A DNA stretch of 64,000 bases from Hahella ganghwensis DSM 17046. Lineage in GTDB: Bacteria; Pseudomonadota; Gammaproteobacteria; Pseudomonadales; Oleiphilaceae. Position numbers and translations under genes: made by a program. The stretch covers positions 1 through 64,000 of the forward strand of contig NZ_AQXX01000128.1 of assembly GCF_000376785.1 (NCBI RefSeq). Direction: 5' to 3'. Of this stretch, positions 1 to 8,587 are shown one piece after another (the first letter of the stretch is position 1; each line of letters begins with the position of its first letter). The notes below the pieces were generated by a model, which saw nothing but the letters and a program-made list of their open reading frames with translations, was not told where the DNA came from and searched no databases.

Positions 1-261
1 TGAGTCGAAAGGGGAACTGCTGGGATAACGCGGTAGTGGAGAGCTTCTTCGGTAGCCTGAAGCAAGAACGGATTCAATGGCACCACTACCAGACTCGACG
101 AGAAGCACAGCAAGATGTGTTGCATTACATCACGATGTTCTACAACAGCTTTCGGCTACATTCATATTTGGATTACCAAAGCCCGAATCAATATGAAACG
201 GCCTGGAAAGAATTACGAGAAGTTGCTTAACTGGGTTGTCACAAATCAGTTGACCACGTCA
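1..261 (+). mobile_element. IS3-family insertion sequence, right end (left part outside window)
   Basis: The first 230 bases encode the C-terminal part of an IS3-family OrfB transposase. About 30 bases after its stop codon the sequence ends in ...GACCACGTCA. Read from the outside this gives TGACGTGGTCAACTGATTTG, which has the 5'-TG...CA-3' form expected of an IS3-type terminal inverted repeat. From about base 262 the sequence is open coding sequence of an unrelated gene, so the boundary is placed at 261. The left inverted repeat, orfA and the target duplication lie outside the window, so the exact end is inferred. Confidence 0.8.
3..230 (+). CDS. IS3-family transposase OrfB, C-terminal part (5' partial)
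   Basis: This is the tail of a DDE/rve-fold integrase-type transposase. The frame is open from the window edge and reads [20 protein letters not shown], the highly conserved IS3 OrfB segment. Its glutamate (in AVVESFF) is the last residue of the catalytic DDE triad. The following [18 protein letters not shown] and [16 protein letters not shown] segments are the usual C-terminal landmarks of the family. The reading frame is intact to its stop, so nothing visible here shows that the element is dead. Its N-terminal part and orfA are upstream of the window. Confidence 0.93.
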   Translation, partial: SRKGNCWDNAVVESFFGSLKQERIQWHHYQTRREAQQDVLHYITMFYNSFRLHSYLDYQSPNQYETAWKELREVA

Positions 262-1453
262 CTATGGCTTTGTAGATACTCAGAATAAACCCACTCAACA
301 TAGCACTCTATTTGAGCAATTCAGAAAGCGCGCATTCTATGGTCATCCAGAGCCAATCAATTATGCGACCTATCTGGATGAAAGCATAACGCTGATTTAC
401 AACGCCCATGTCACTGACATTTGCTCAGATGACAGAAGAGTTAAAAATATTGTGATTGCCCATGCGGGAACTCTCGTTCAATCCACTGTCATGGCTGGAA
501 GGTTTATTCTGGCACTTGGAGGGATTGAAACAGTTCGCCTACTCCTCAATGCAGAGGAAAAAGGCTCTTTGATTCTTGGGAGGGAGAGCAAATATCTGGG
601 CAAGTACTTCATGAACCACCCGAAAAGTGAGTATGGCTTTCTGGAGCTGTTCAATTCGACCAATATTAACGACTATGTCGGCACTATCGAAAACAATCTC
701 TATAAGTATATAGGATTGAGTCTCCCCTGGGAGGTCCAGGAAAAGAAGCAACTCCTGAATGCTTACATAAGATTCGAACCCATTATGCTCTGGAGTGATG
801 ACAAGTTAGTTTCAGCAGTTATCACCTTTCTTAAGAATAAAAGGACTTTCCACAAAATATTCCTGGCCCTCTACCAGAATAAAGAAGTGGCCATGCTGGA
901 CTTTAGCGAGACCGGTGATACCGATCACCTCGAACGGGCAAAATCAAACGATCGAATTAAATCGATATCGTTGGCAATTCAATACCTTTTTTTCCGAATT
1001 ACTAATAAAAAGCCTAATGTAAAGAAGTTTCGTATCCGGAACTATCTTGAAATGGAGCCCCGTTACGAAAATCAGATCACCTTATCGAATGACGAAGATT
1101 CCCTCGGTAATAAGAAGGCTCATATTGAATATTCTCTAAGTAACAGAGAAAAGCAGTCTATTCTTACTCTTCATGACGAAATTAACCAATATCTGCAGGA
1201 GCAGGGTATAGGTAGGTTAAATGTTCCCATCGATAAAGACGGTGACTGGCCTATTGCGACTGATGCCTCCCACCATATGGGAGGAACCATTATGGGGACA
1301 TCATCTGATAACTCATTCGTAGATCCTGCTCTGAAAGTTCACAGCAAGGACAACCTCTATATATCGAGCAGTTCGACAATGCCAACCGGTGGCAGTCACA
1401 ACCCCACTTATACCATCGCCGCCCTATCCTGCATGCTTGTTGATCATTTATAA
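262..1453 (+). pseudogene. GMC-family FAD-dependent oxidoreductase, 5' end removed by IS3 insertion
   Basis: The frame is open from the IS boundary (about 263) through 1453, well upstream of the first internal start at 452, so coding sequence runs directly into the inserted element. The protein shows GMC C-terminal features: LALGGIETVRLLLNA (FAD-domain segment), DASHHMGGTIMG with the catalytic histidine region, and TMPTGGSHNPTYTIAALS near the C-terminus. The N-terminal GxGxxG FAD-binding motif is missing, so the piece cannot form a working flavoenzyme. It converges on a sulfotransferase gene 8 bp away. GMC oxidoreductases can oxidise alcohol groups of sugars, so the intact ancestor may have modified the polysaccharide of the neighbouring locus. 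That role is inference. Confidence 0.85.
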
Positions 1454-1461
1454 GGCCTTTC

Positions 1462-2253
1462 TTAACCGGTTTGGTTTACTGACTGGTTAATCAGTATTTC
1501 TCGACAGGCGTGATAGGCATCCATAGCGGGTGCAATTTTGTCTTCAGGGATTTCAATCTTGTCAGATTCATCACGGTGTTTTGACGTATCCACAATGGCA
1601 CCTGAATTAATATTTTCAGATGAGTCACCGAATCTACGCTTACCGGTTTTTTCGAACTTTTTATAAGTTGGAGAAAGATGTGTTGAAAGATCCAGGAATC
1701 GACTAAGTTCCTCCAAGATCTCGTCTGTATTGCTCACCAGTTCATCTGAATCAATGTAAAAGAATGGCAGGCCATATTTTTCTGGTAATTGCGCCAGGAA
1801 GTTTACCCTGAGAACATAATGCTCAATGGTAAAATCAAGATTGGCATAATGAGCCTTTCCAACCTTCTTGCCGAGTTTGATCAAGCTGTTAACATAGCCG
1901 ACAGGTTCACGAAGCAAAAAAATCAGCTTCGGATTCGCTCTTCTGATGACTGCTTCACTAGGATCAAGTCCATTATGAAGTACTTTGTCCAGCAAATAAC
2001 GACTCCCAAACTGCTGTCCAAATTCTTCATATAGATCAACACGCATTTTCAATAAAGAGTCTGTATTCGCATATGATCGATGAAGCTCCGTATACCCGAT
2101 TATATCATCGTGGCTTCCCAGTACATGAGACAGTACGGAAGATCTGCTTCGCATATGCCCTAAAACAAATATGTACTCCTTATCATTTTTCAACAATCTG
2201 GGATTTGAAAGTAAGACAAACAGTTTTTTGTACCATCCAAAATCCTTCATCAT
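1462..2253 (-). CDS. Sulfotransferase-like protein (EPS locus)
   Basis: 263 aa. It has a PAPS-binding P-loop-like motif near residues 31-41 (LGHMRSRSSVL) and a downstream LIFLLREPVGYVNS segment that resembles the 3'-phosphate-binding region of sulfotransferases. Family members transfer sulfuryl groups from PAPS to sugar hydroxyls or amines. No signal peptide is seen, so it is probably cytosolic and acts on lipid-linked or nucleotide-activated sugar. The start offers two adjacent ATGs (MMK); a GAGAG stretch lies just upstream. It is the last gene of the long minus-strand array and one of three sulfotransferase-like genes in the locus. The exact acceptor is unknown. Confidence 0.72.
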   Translation of the reverse strand: MMKDFGWYKKLFVLLSNPRLLKNDKEYIFVLGHMRSRSSVLSHVLGSHDDIIGYTELHRSYANTDSLLKMRVDLYEEFGQQFGSRYLLDKVLHNGLDPSEAVIRRANPKLIFLLREPVGYVNSLIKLGKKVGKAHYANLDFTIEHYVLRVNFLAQLPEKYGLPFFYIDSDELVSNTDEILEELSRFLDLSTHLSPTYKKFEKTGKRRFGDSSENINSGAIVDTSKHRDESDKIEIPEDKIAPAMDAYHACREILINQSVNQTG

Positions 2254-2480
2254 ATGACTCTCGTTTTGGTTTTAAACTATTTATCACTCAATCAGAACCA
2301 CTTAATTACATATAGTCTACCTGCAACATCAAAATACCAGGCTTAATTACCATGCAGCTCTGCTGTCATCACGTTTAACAACATTGAGAGCCTTCTAACA
2401 AGCCGCCTGACCGTAATAATTATTTATCGAAAAAGGAATTTCCCTTCTTCGTACAGCGATATAACATCATAATAAACCGC

Positions 2481-3365
2481 TTAGAACACTCGCTTTCCAG
2501 TATATTTTGAATAGTACCAGGTTAATGAGGAGTAGATCCCAGCGAACAGATCCCGAATCCAGTTTGAGAACTCTGCTTTATCTTTCGATTTACACGAATC
2601 CGGCAAACTAAAGGTATGACAAAACTCGTCATCGATTGAAAGTCCTTTATAACCACCTGCAGTATTCGAGACATTCTCACCAGTACCTTGTATCCAACAG
2701 GCTGTTCTTAAAGGAATCGGCTTTGCGACAATTCCTTTATCCTTAAAATAGACATAATTAATCGTATGATTTGAGAGTAATTTGACTATAAAGTGATGCG
2801 AAGTTGCCTCTATTAGCTCCTTCTGCGAGGACTTCTCATCAATAGCACCCTGAACATTGGCCTCTCTCATAAGAAAGTTATAATCGTAGATAAAGGTACT
2901 ACCACAATATCTCAACAAGCCACTTCTTTTCTTATATTCTTTGGACTCAAAGTTAACAAAATACCCTTTATCCACACACCATAGAGGGTAATCCGGCGCT
3001 GATTTCATATAGGAAACCAGGTTGCGATTAACCCAATCATCCGAATCAAATATGTAGACATATTTGGGGGCAAACTGCTTGGCGAAAAGTAAGCCAGACA
3101 TATATTTTGTGCCCTTGTCTGTAAACTTTTCTTCCTTATCCAGTTTGCCTCCTGACTTGCTTACCGCAGGATAATCGACAACATGAAAGTGCACCCTATC
3201 ATCGCTAAAATTGATTTGAGGCACCTTATTACATACTACGACCACCCTGAACTCAGCGCAGGACTGACCACATATAGATCTAAGAGTGAGTTCAAGAAGC
3301 TCCTCCACTCTCTGGTAGTTATTAGCCGTTTCCGGGTGTTTTAGCGACAATAAAAATACAAACAT
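2481..3365 (-). CDS. Putative glycosyltransferase (GT-A-like, DSDDW motif)
   Basis: 294 aa. The N-terminal half has a Rossmann-like pattern and a DxD-type motif DSDDW at residues 107-111 after a hydrophobic strand (YVYIF). This matches nucleotide-sugar/metal binding in GT-A glycosyltransferases. It lacks the usual GT2 start motif (VSVIIPxYN), so it belongs to a divergent branch. The start ATG is preceded by AAGG at good spacing. It lies between a sulfotransferase and an O-acetyltransferase. About 230 bp of apparently empty sequence separates it from the next gene downstream. Donor and acceptor sugars cannot be read from sequence. Confidence 0.65.
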   Translation of the reverse strand: MFVFLLSLKHPETANNYQRVEELLELTLRSICGQSCAEFRVVVVCNKVPQINFSDDRVHFHVVDYPAVSKSGGKLDKEEKFTDKGTKYMSGLLFAKQFAPKYVYIFDSDDWVNRNLVSYMKSAPDYPLWCVDKGYFVNFESKEYKKRSGLLRYCGSTFIYDYNFLMREANVQGAIDEKSSQKELIEATSHHFIVKLLSNHTINYVYFKDKGIVAKPIPLRTACWIQGTGENVSNTAGGYKGLSIDDEFCHTFSLPDSCKSKDKAEFSNWIRDLFAGIYSSLTWYYSKYTGKRVF

Positions 3366-3420
3366 TCAGTTACCTTAATCCGTTTAAACCTGATAACCAG
3401 CAAGTGCTCAAGTTAGGCGA

Positions 3421-5358
3421 TTACTGGACCAAAAGCTCCGTCAATACCAGGTCTGCTCCTGCAACACTGAGATGGTTATCATCAAAATACAGAGCCTTGC
3501 TATCTTTTACTGCATAACAGTTGCTGCTATCACACAATGTATTAGAAGGGAATATTTCCTCCAACTGGTACTTGGAATTTAGTCGATTCAGCCTTTCTAC
3601 GGAGTAAAAGTTTTTTTCCTTATACCGGGAGATATCTACACGGATCTTATTCTCATCGATCTCTGTGTCGAAAATAGTCTGCGGAATAACCAACTTGGTA
3701 ACATCTGCCACCAGTTCAGGTATTGGGTATAAAAGAATTACATTTTTACCACTGCCCTTGAGTTCTTTCACCATCGATTCAAAGCTACTCCAGTACAGTT
3801 CATGCAATTCTGCGACAGACGCCCCCTCTTCCCCTTTCACTTTTCTCGGCATTTCTTTTGTCGCTTTTCCTTCTTTATACCCATACAGATAAGCCGTGTG
3901 TCGGTATGCTAAAATCACATTTTGTATCTTATCTTCATTTTTAATGTATTCCATTGTCTCTTTGAGCCACCCCGAACACCCTTTAACGATAGTCTCAAAC
4001 TGATAGGCAGGCGGGCAACCAGAATAAGTTAGCTGCACAACATCCTGGTTGCTGAAACTTAACTTTTTAGCCAATGAATAGCTGATTTCAATCCCGTGAC
4101 TATCGCCAAGTACAGCCCACTGTGCTGAACTCATTTTATTTAGCCGACAAGCGCTTTCAGGCGCAATATAGTTACCGGAACTCGAAGTACAGGAATACCG
4201 AGCAGGGCTATAATCAATCGATGCCAAATCCATCCCTAATGAGAAACGCTTGCTCCAACCCTCACCCAAGTGCCCGGCAACGCCCAGCAACATAAACAAG
4301 CTCAGGGCAAATCCAGACACACCGAAGATCTTTTGTCTCGTCATGAACTTACGGTTCCGGAAGGGCCTTTCAACGTATCTGTAACTAGCCCAGGCCAATG
4401 CAATAGATACAAGGGTTGCGATTAAAAATATGTCCAACGGAGGTTCAGACTCAAACTTCAGTCTGATAAATGCATATATTGGTTGATGCCACAAATAGAG
4501 TGAATAAGAAATCAAACCTATCCACACGAAGCCTCTGTTGCCAAGAAACTTCGCGGAATGCGTTTGATTGGAAAAGGCAATAATAAGACAAGTCCCTAAT
4601 ACAGGAGCCAAAGTCGCCCATCCAGGATGGCTATAGGTTTTATCTAGAACCAAGATACTGAAAAACAGCAGACCTACCCCAAACCAACTGAAAATCTCTC
4701 TCAGTGTACTGGAATATCGCGCCAATGACGTGTAGCTCATTGCCACCAAAGCCCCGGAAAACAACTCCCAAGCCCGGGTGTGGATTAGATAAAAATTGGC
4801 AGAGCTATCCTTTTCTGCAAACCAAAGGCAGCCAATAAAAGACAAAACACTTAAACCCCATATGACCTTTTTGGAAGATCGGCCCCATTTCCATAAGAGG
4901 TATAGAAGTACAGGAAAGAATAAGTAGAACTGCTCTTCAACTGCCAGACTCCATGTGTGAAGGAGAGGTAACTCCTCCGAAGCCGTGGCAAAATAACCAC
5001 TTGTCAGATAAAAATAAATATTAGAAGAAAACAACGCAACCGAGACGACACTCTGGCTATAGGACTTCAGATCTTCGGGAGACATCACCAAGAACGCAAC
5101 AACACTGGTGAATACCAATACCGCTGTCAAAGCCGGCAGTATGCGCCTGGCTCTTCGTTCATAAAAGTCGAGAATGGAGTAATGACCATTTTCAAGATCT
5201 TTCAATAGGATCGACGTGATTAAATAACCACTGATAACGAAAAATATGTCTACGCCATAAAACCCGCCAGGCACAAAACCAATTCCTGCATGAAACAGCA
5301 GGACAGGAATAACCGCTATGGCCCTGAGGCCATCAATTTCCTTTCTGTATTGAATCAT
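3421..5358 (-). CDS. Membrane O-acyltransferase with C-terminal SGNH domain (OafA-like)
   Basis: 645 aa. Residues 1-365 form the acyltransferase-3 membrane domain with about ten hydrophobic helices. Visible motifs are YRKEIDGLRAIAV at the N-terminus with conserved H23 in LLFHAG, and the RRARRILPA loop. The C-terminal region is an SGNH hydrolase-type domain with GDSH at 418-421 and a D626-x-x-H629 pair (DDNHLSVAG). This two-domain architecture is typical of OafA/OatA-like enzymes, in which the membrane part passes acyl groups across the inner membrane and the SGNH part transfers them to a glycan in the periplasm. It probably O-acetylates the exopolysaccharide. Only 9 bp separate it from the upstream gene, suggesting co-transcription. 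Confidence 0.85.
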   Translation of the reverse strand: MIQYRKEIDGLRAIAVIPVLLFHAGIGFVPGGFYGVDIFFVISGYLITSILLKDLENGHYSILDFYERRARRILPALTAVLVFTSVVAFLVMSPEDLKSYSQSVVSVALFSSNIYFYLTSGYFATASEELPLLHTWSLAVEEQFYLFFPVLLYLLWKWGRSSKKVIWGLSVLSFIGCLWFAEKDSSANFYLIHTRAWELFSGALVAMSYTSLARYSSTLREIFSWFGVGLLFFSILVLDKTYSHPGWATLAPVLGTCLIIAFSNQTHSAKFLGNRGFVWIGLISYSLYLWHQPIYAFIRLKFESEPPLDIFLIATLVSIALAWASYRYVERPFRNRKFMTRQKIFGVSGFALSLFMLLGVAGHLGEGWSKRFSLGMDLASIDYSPARYSCTSSSGNYIAPESACRLNKMSSAQWAVLGDSHGIEISYSLAKKLSFSNQDVVQLTYSGCPPAYQFETIVKGCSGWLKETMEYIKNEDKIQNVILAYRHTAYLYGYKEGKATKEMPRKVKGEEGASVAELHELYWSSFESMVKELKGSGKNVILLYPIPELVADVTKLVIPQTIFDTEIDENKIRVDISRYKEKNFYSVERLNRLNSKYQLEEIFPSNTLCDSSNCYAVKDSKALYFDDNHLSVAGADLVLTELLVQ

Positions 5359-5367
5359 GATTTTTTC

Positions 5368-6225
5368 TTACGTAAGAGATTCTCGTAGCTTAGCATTTTT
5401 CGCCGGTGTCATTGATTTTCGTTTCAGGACAAAAAAGAGACCACATGCAATTAATACAAAAGGAAACGGCCATTTGAGCCAATAGGATACTTTTTCAAAA
5501 TAGTATTTCTTGGTGATGAAGTGAGAAACACCGTTCCAGCGCTGATAATCCTTACCATACAGCCAGTTCAGAGTATTGATTTCTTTTTCTGTATACCCTT
5601 GACCTGCATAGTGCTCTCTGACTAACACCGGCGACTGCTGAATACTATCAGGCGAATATGGTAGAAATACGCCAAAGTCAGGATCGTATGTCAGCTCCCT
5701 CCCCCCATCAAAGCTCGCTGCGACCACAACATGCCCTGGGAAAGTCAGAATCTGGTTGGGAATATTATTTTGATCAAGTAATTGGGACATAATCATCGAG
5801 GCATCACCGCATATCCCAATACCTCTTCTTAAGCTACGTTCATAGTCCGCATAATGGTAGCGTTGATACTCAGGAATACCGGAAAAAATCCCCATAAAAT
5901 AGAGGAAGTAGTTTTCCCAAATCGGTATTAGCTGATTAAACCGGGTATTATCCGTTTCTTCCTTCCAATGAATGTGAGCAAGACTTTTGGAGATAACATT
6001 GGTTACTCTCTCCGCATATTGCTCTTCTGATTCGCCTGACTTACGAATGATTTCTGTCATGGATTGGTCGAAATCCATGGTCAGATCCTCATGAAAACGG
6101 GTATCTGTTCCTTCCAGATTTGCTGGTCTAACATCCCGGAACAGGCCGTATACATTAACTCCCGTTAGCCCAATACCGACCAGTAATGCAACAACACCAA
6201 AAATCGACAAAATACGATTTTTCAT
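5368..6225 (-). CDS. Membrane-anchored transglutaminase-like cysteine protein
   Basis: 285 aa. A hydrophobic segment at residues 5-26 and another at about 252-270 flank a predicted periplasmic domain. That domain carries a transglutaminase-core-like triad: C139 in GIGICGDAS, H165 in PGHVVVA and D181 in LTYDPDFGVF. This fold includes peptidases and amidases as well as transglutaminases, so the reaction is not certain. It sits directly upstream of the O-acetyltransferase and 25 bp downstream of the O-ligase-like gene, which suggests a periplasmic role in late assembly or attachment of the polysaccharide. I do not recognise a characterised orthologue. It is not an exosortase: it has two membrane segments, not eight. 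Confidence 0.6.
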   Translation of the reverse strand: MKNRILSIFGVVALLVGIGLTGVNVYGLFRDVRPANLEGTDTRFHEDLTMDFDQSMTEIIRKSGESEEQYAERVTNVISKSLAHIHWKEETDNTRFNQLIPIWENYFLYFMGIFSGIPEYQRYHYADYERSLRRGIGICGDASMIMSQLLDQNNIPNQILTFPGHVVVAASFDGGRELTYDPDFGVFLPYSPDSIQQSPVLVREHYAGQGYTEKEINTLNWLYGKDYQRWNGVSHFITKKYYFEKVSYWLKWPFPFVLIACGLFFVLKRKSMTPAKNAKLRESLT

Positions 6226-6250
6226 AATATTCTGATCTACCTCATACCTT

Positions 6251-7597
6251 TCAGGTCGACACCTGGGCCGAAGACTTAGCGGAGGCCGGAGACTTTATCC
6301 CCTTTGGCTCCTTATATTTCAGCACATATAAATTGTATGCGCAGCCTGTATACAGCAGCAACCAATACAGTGTTTCCGCCCTCATTCTGTTTAAGAATGT
6401 CATAGCAACAATAAAGGCCACACAAGCCGCTTCTATGGCAATGACCTTGAAATATTCATCCACTTCCTGTCGTCGCCGCAGTTCTTTTTTACACTTTGCC
6501 AGGCTTCGCTGAGCAGTGAACAGCATCAAGATAAAACCTATCAGCCCCATGTATCCGACTTCTGACAACGTTTCAAACCAAGTGGAGTGCACCGTTCTTT
6601 TTAAAGAACCCCCTGTGTCATAACCATGAGGAATATAAAACTCTGCATAATGGTTAAATCCGTGATACCCAGCTCCAAAAGGATGATCTTTCGCCATATC
6701 CCAAGCAGCCTTCCAGAAAATGGTCCGGGTTGCGGCATTCTCTTTCTCCGCGCTGACCTCAGTATTGGTGATCGTTTTCATCCTCTCGATGAAGGCATCG
6801 TCCATCAGTGTACCAGCCCCGATTAAACCGAACAGGGTTATCATGATAGCGGTCGCTTTCTGGTATTTGCGTTGGAAACTGGAGAAATACATATGATACA
6901 TAAATATCATCATGCTGGCCGCGATCGCGAGAAAAGACCCTCGACTGTTGATCAGAACGATTCCGTTGGCGATAAACATGCCCGCAAACACAAAAATAGC
7001 TTTGGCCAACTTTTTTTGATGAGTCCAGAAGTAGTAAAGACAGAACACCAGCGATGGAGCAATCGCTGCGGCAATACCATTAGCATCTGGCGAGTCAACG
7101 GTACCGATTTTCTCCACCCGGCCGCTTGAGTTTCGTCCGGTTTGAAATGCAACCCATCCTATGTACCAGCTTCCAAATATATAGCCATAAATGATCCAGT
7201 TAAGCTTTGATACAGAGTCAATGAGCTTATAGGCAACAGAAACAATGACTATTAGCTTGATGTAGTTAGTCATATATTCCATGTGATACTGAGGCATTAC
7301 GGCATAGAAATAAGCAACGACGTAAAGCAACAGTACGAAATACATCCACTTGAATTGTGGAATATCAAGCAACCTGTTAGATTTGAACTGCTTATATTTG
7401 ACCGCCAGAAGCCCAATCATCACGATCACGACAAAATAGGAATAGCTGAGATCAGGGACCAACGGTCCCCACCAGCGTCTCTGCGGGTTAAAAAAGTAAA
7501 CCGCCTCGTACAGTACGAAAATATAGGCAGGATGAAGCAGCAGGCCGCCAATAAATCCGCTGATATAGGTTATGAAAAAAAGTAAAACGTTAAGCAT
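6251..7597 (-). CDS. O-antigen ligase/polymerase-like membrane protein (exosortase-A-associated O-ligase type)
   Basis: 448 aa with about ten or more membrane helices and one large periplasmic loop. The loop carries TVHSTWFETLSEVGYMG (H337), the hallmark histidine and E-x-G region of the Wzy_C/WaaL family, and NSRG (217-220) in a preceding segment. The family polymerises or transfers lipid-linked glycans in the periplasm. The early LLLHPAYIFVLYEAVYFFNP segment is typical of the O-ligase subfamily associated with XrtA loci (TIGR03097 type, from memory). It is the only Wzy/WaaL-like protein in the locus, so it is the best candidate for polymerase or for ligation to a carrier. No separate Wzy is visible. 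Confidence 0.75.
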   Translation of the reverse strand: MLNVLLFFITYISGFIGGLLLHPAYIFVLYEAVYFFNPQRRWWGPLVPDLSYSYFVVIVMIGLLAVKYKQFKSNRLLDIPQFKWMYFVLLLYVVAYFYAVMPQYHMEYMTNYIKLIVIVSVAYKLIDSVSKLNWIIYGYIFGSWYIGWVAFQTGRNSSGRVEKIGTVDSPDANGIAAAIAPSLVFCLYYFWTHQKKLAKAIFVFAGMFIANGIVLINSRGSFLAIAASMMIFMYHMYFSSFQRKYQKATAIMITLFGLIGAGTLMDDAFIERMKTITNTEVSAEKENAATRTIFWKAAWDMAKDHPFGAGYHGFNHYAEFYIPHGYDTGGSLKRTVHSTWFETLSEVGYMGLIGFILMLFTAQRSLAKCKKELRRRQEVDEYFKVIAIEAACVAFIVAMTFLNRMRAETLYWLLLYTGCAYNLYVLKYKEPKGIKSPASAKSSAQVST

Positions 7598-7625
7598 CAG
7601 TGATCAAACTATCTCGCTTATTACT

Positions 7626-8501
7626 TCAGGAAACCGAAGTTCCGGCTTTTTTCTTTTTCCTGATAAGAGATCTTCGCCATTGCCATTGTAATTGGATCTC
7701 GCCAATAATCTTCTGATGTACCAGATAGTAAGCACGCTCAATAGCAGAAGGACAAACCTTCTCTCCTGCTAATTCATATCCATGAGCCTTCAGCGTATCC
7801 CCTGCAACATACTCGATAATCCCCACTTCACGAGGAGACAACCTCGACTGCCACTTCTCTGCCAAGGTTATGTCAGGCGCCTTATTGGTGTTCACATTGT
7901 GCGGGTTTTCTTTGAACATTGCCTTCTTCTTGTCATATTTCAGCATTTCAGGATCAAATTCCACGCCAAAATGTGAACAAATTCTTCTTAATTCTGCTTC
8001 CATGCCTGTAATCAGGTCTTCAAAACGTACAACTAAGACCTGCTCTTTGTGGCGTTCGGCAAAATCTAGAAGTTGTTCAACTTCCTCTTTCCACCTTATT
8101 GCGCCCGTATATGCGTTGGTTCCCAACCCCCATTTGTTTTCCATGTAGGAGTTCACCACCCCACGGCCATCTCTAAGGATCAGGAGCATTTTGCTTTCAG
8201 GAATAAACTGCTCAAGCTTTTCCAGATGGTAGGTCAACTCGGGATCTTTGACTCCCCAAACAGATTTCCCTTCTTTTTGCAGCACATCTTCCAAGCTGTC
8301 GCCATGTCTCTCTTGAATCTGAACATCCATTAACGACAACATTTTCGCAGGATCGTTCACTCCCTCGAAAACCTTTTCCACGCTGATTTCGTTCTGAATA
8401 AATATATCTTTATGGCTGGAAAGAATCCGGGCGAGCAATGTCGTTCCGGATCTCTGAGTACCCAGTATGAATAAAGGTTGTGACTGTCTGTTGATGGACA
8501 T
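7626..8501 (-). CDS. Sulfotransferase family protein (EPS locus)
   Basis: 291 aa from the chosen start. It has the PAPS 5'-phosphosulfate loop FILGTQRSGTTLLARIL near the N-terminus, and MLLILRDGRGVVNSYM, which resembles the 3'-phosphate-binding region. A longer frame reaching 8672 would overlap the upstream flippase gene and add 57 residues without sulfotransferase similarity. The ATG at 8501, preceded by a purine-rich GCGGGA, begins just before the P-loop as in relatives, so I chose it. It lies between a flippase and the O-ligase-like gene. Its presence supports sulfation of the polysaccharide. The acceptor position is unknown. Confidence 0.82.
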   Translation of the reverse strand: MSINRQSQPLFILGTQRSGTTLLARILSSHKDIFIQNEISVEKVFEGVNDPAKMLSLMDVQIQERHGDSLEDVLQKEGKSVWGVKDPELTYHLEKLEQFIPESKMLLILRDGRGVVNSYMENKWGLGTNAYTGAIRWKEEVEQLLDFAERHKEQVLVVRFEDLITGMEAELRRICSHFGVEFDPEMLKYDKKKAMFKENPHNVNTNKAPDITLAEKWQSRLSPREVGIIEYVAGDTLKAHGYELAGEKVCPSAIERAYYLVHQKIIGEIQLQWQWRRSLIRKKKKAGTSVS

Positions 8502-8587
8502 TAATTTTCCCGCTCTTTCGTATTTCCCAGCAAAATCTGAATAATTTGGTTTGAATACTAGGGTTTCAGAACCATGTAATATTTTCC

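Noticed and set aside
5368-6225. Exosortase candidate
   Set aside because: It has two membrane segments and a transglutaminase-like Cys-His-Asp arrangement, not the eight-helix exosortase layout.
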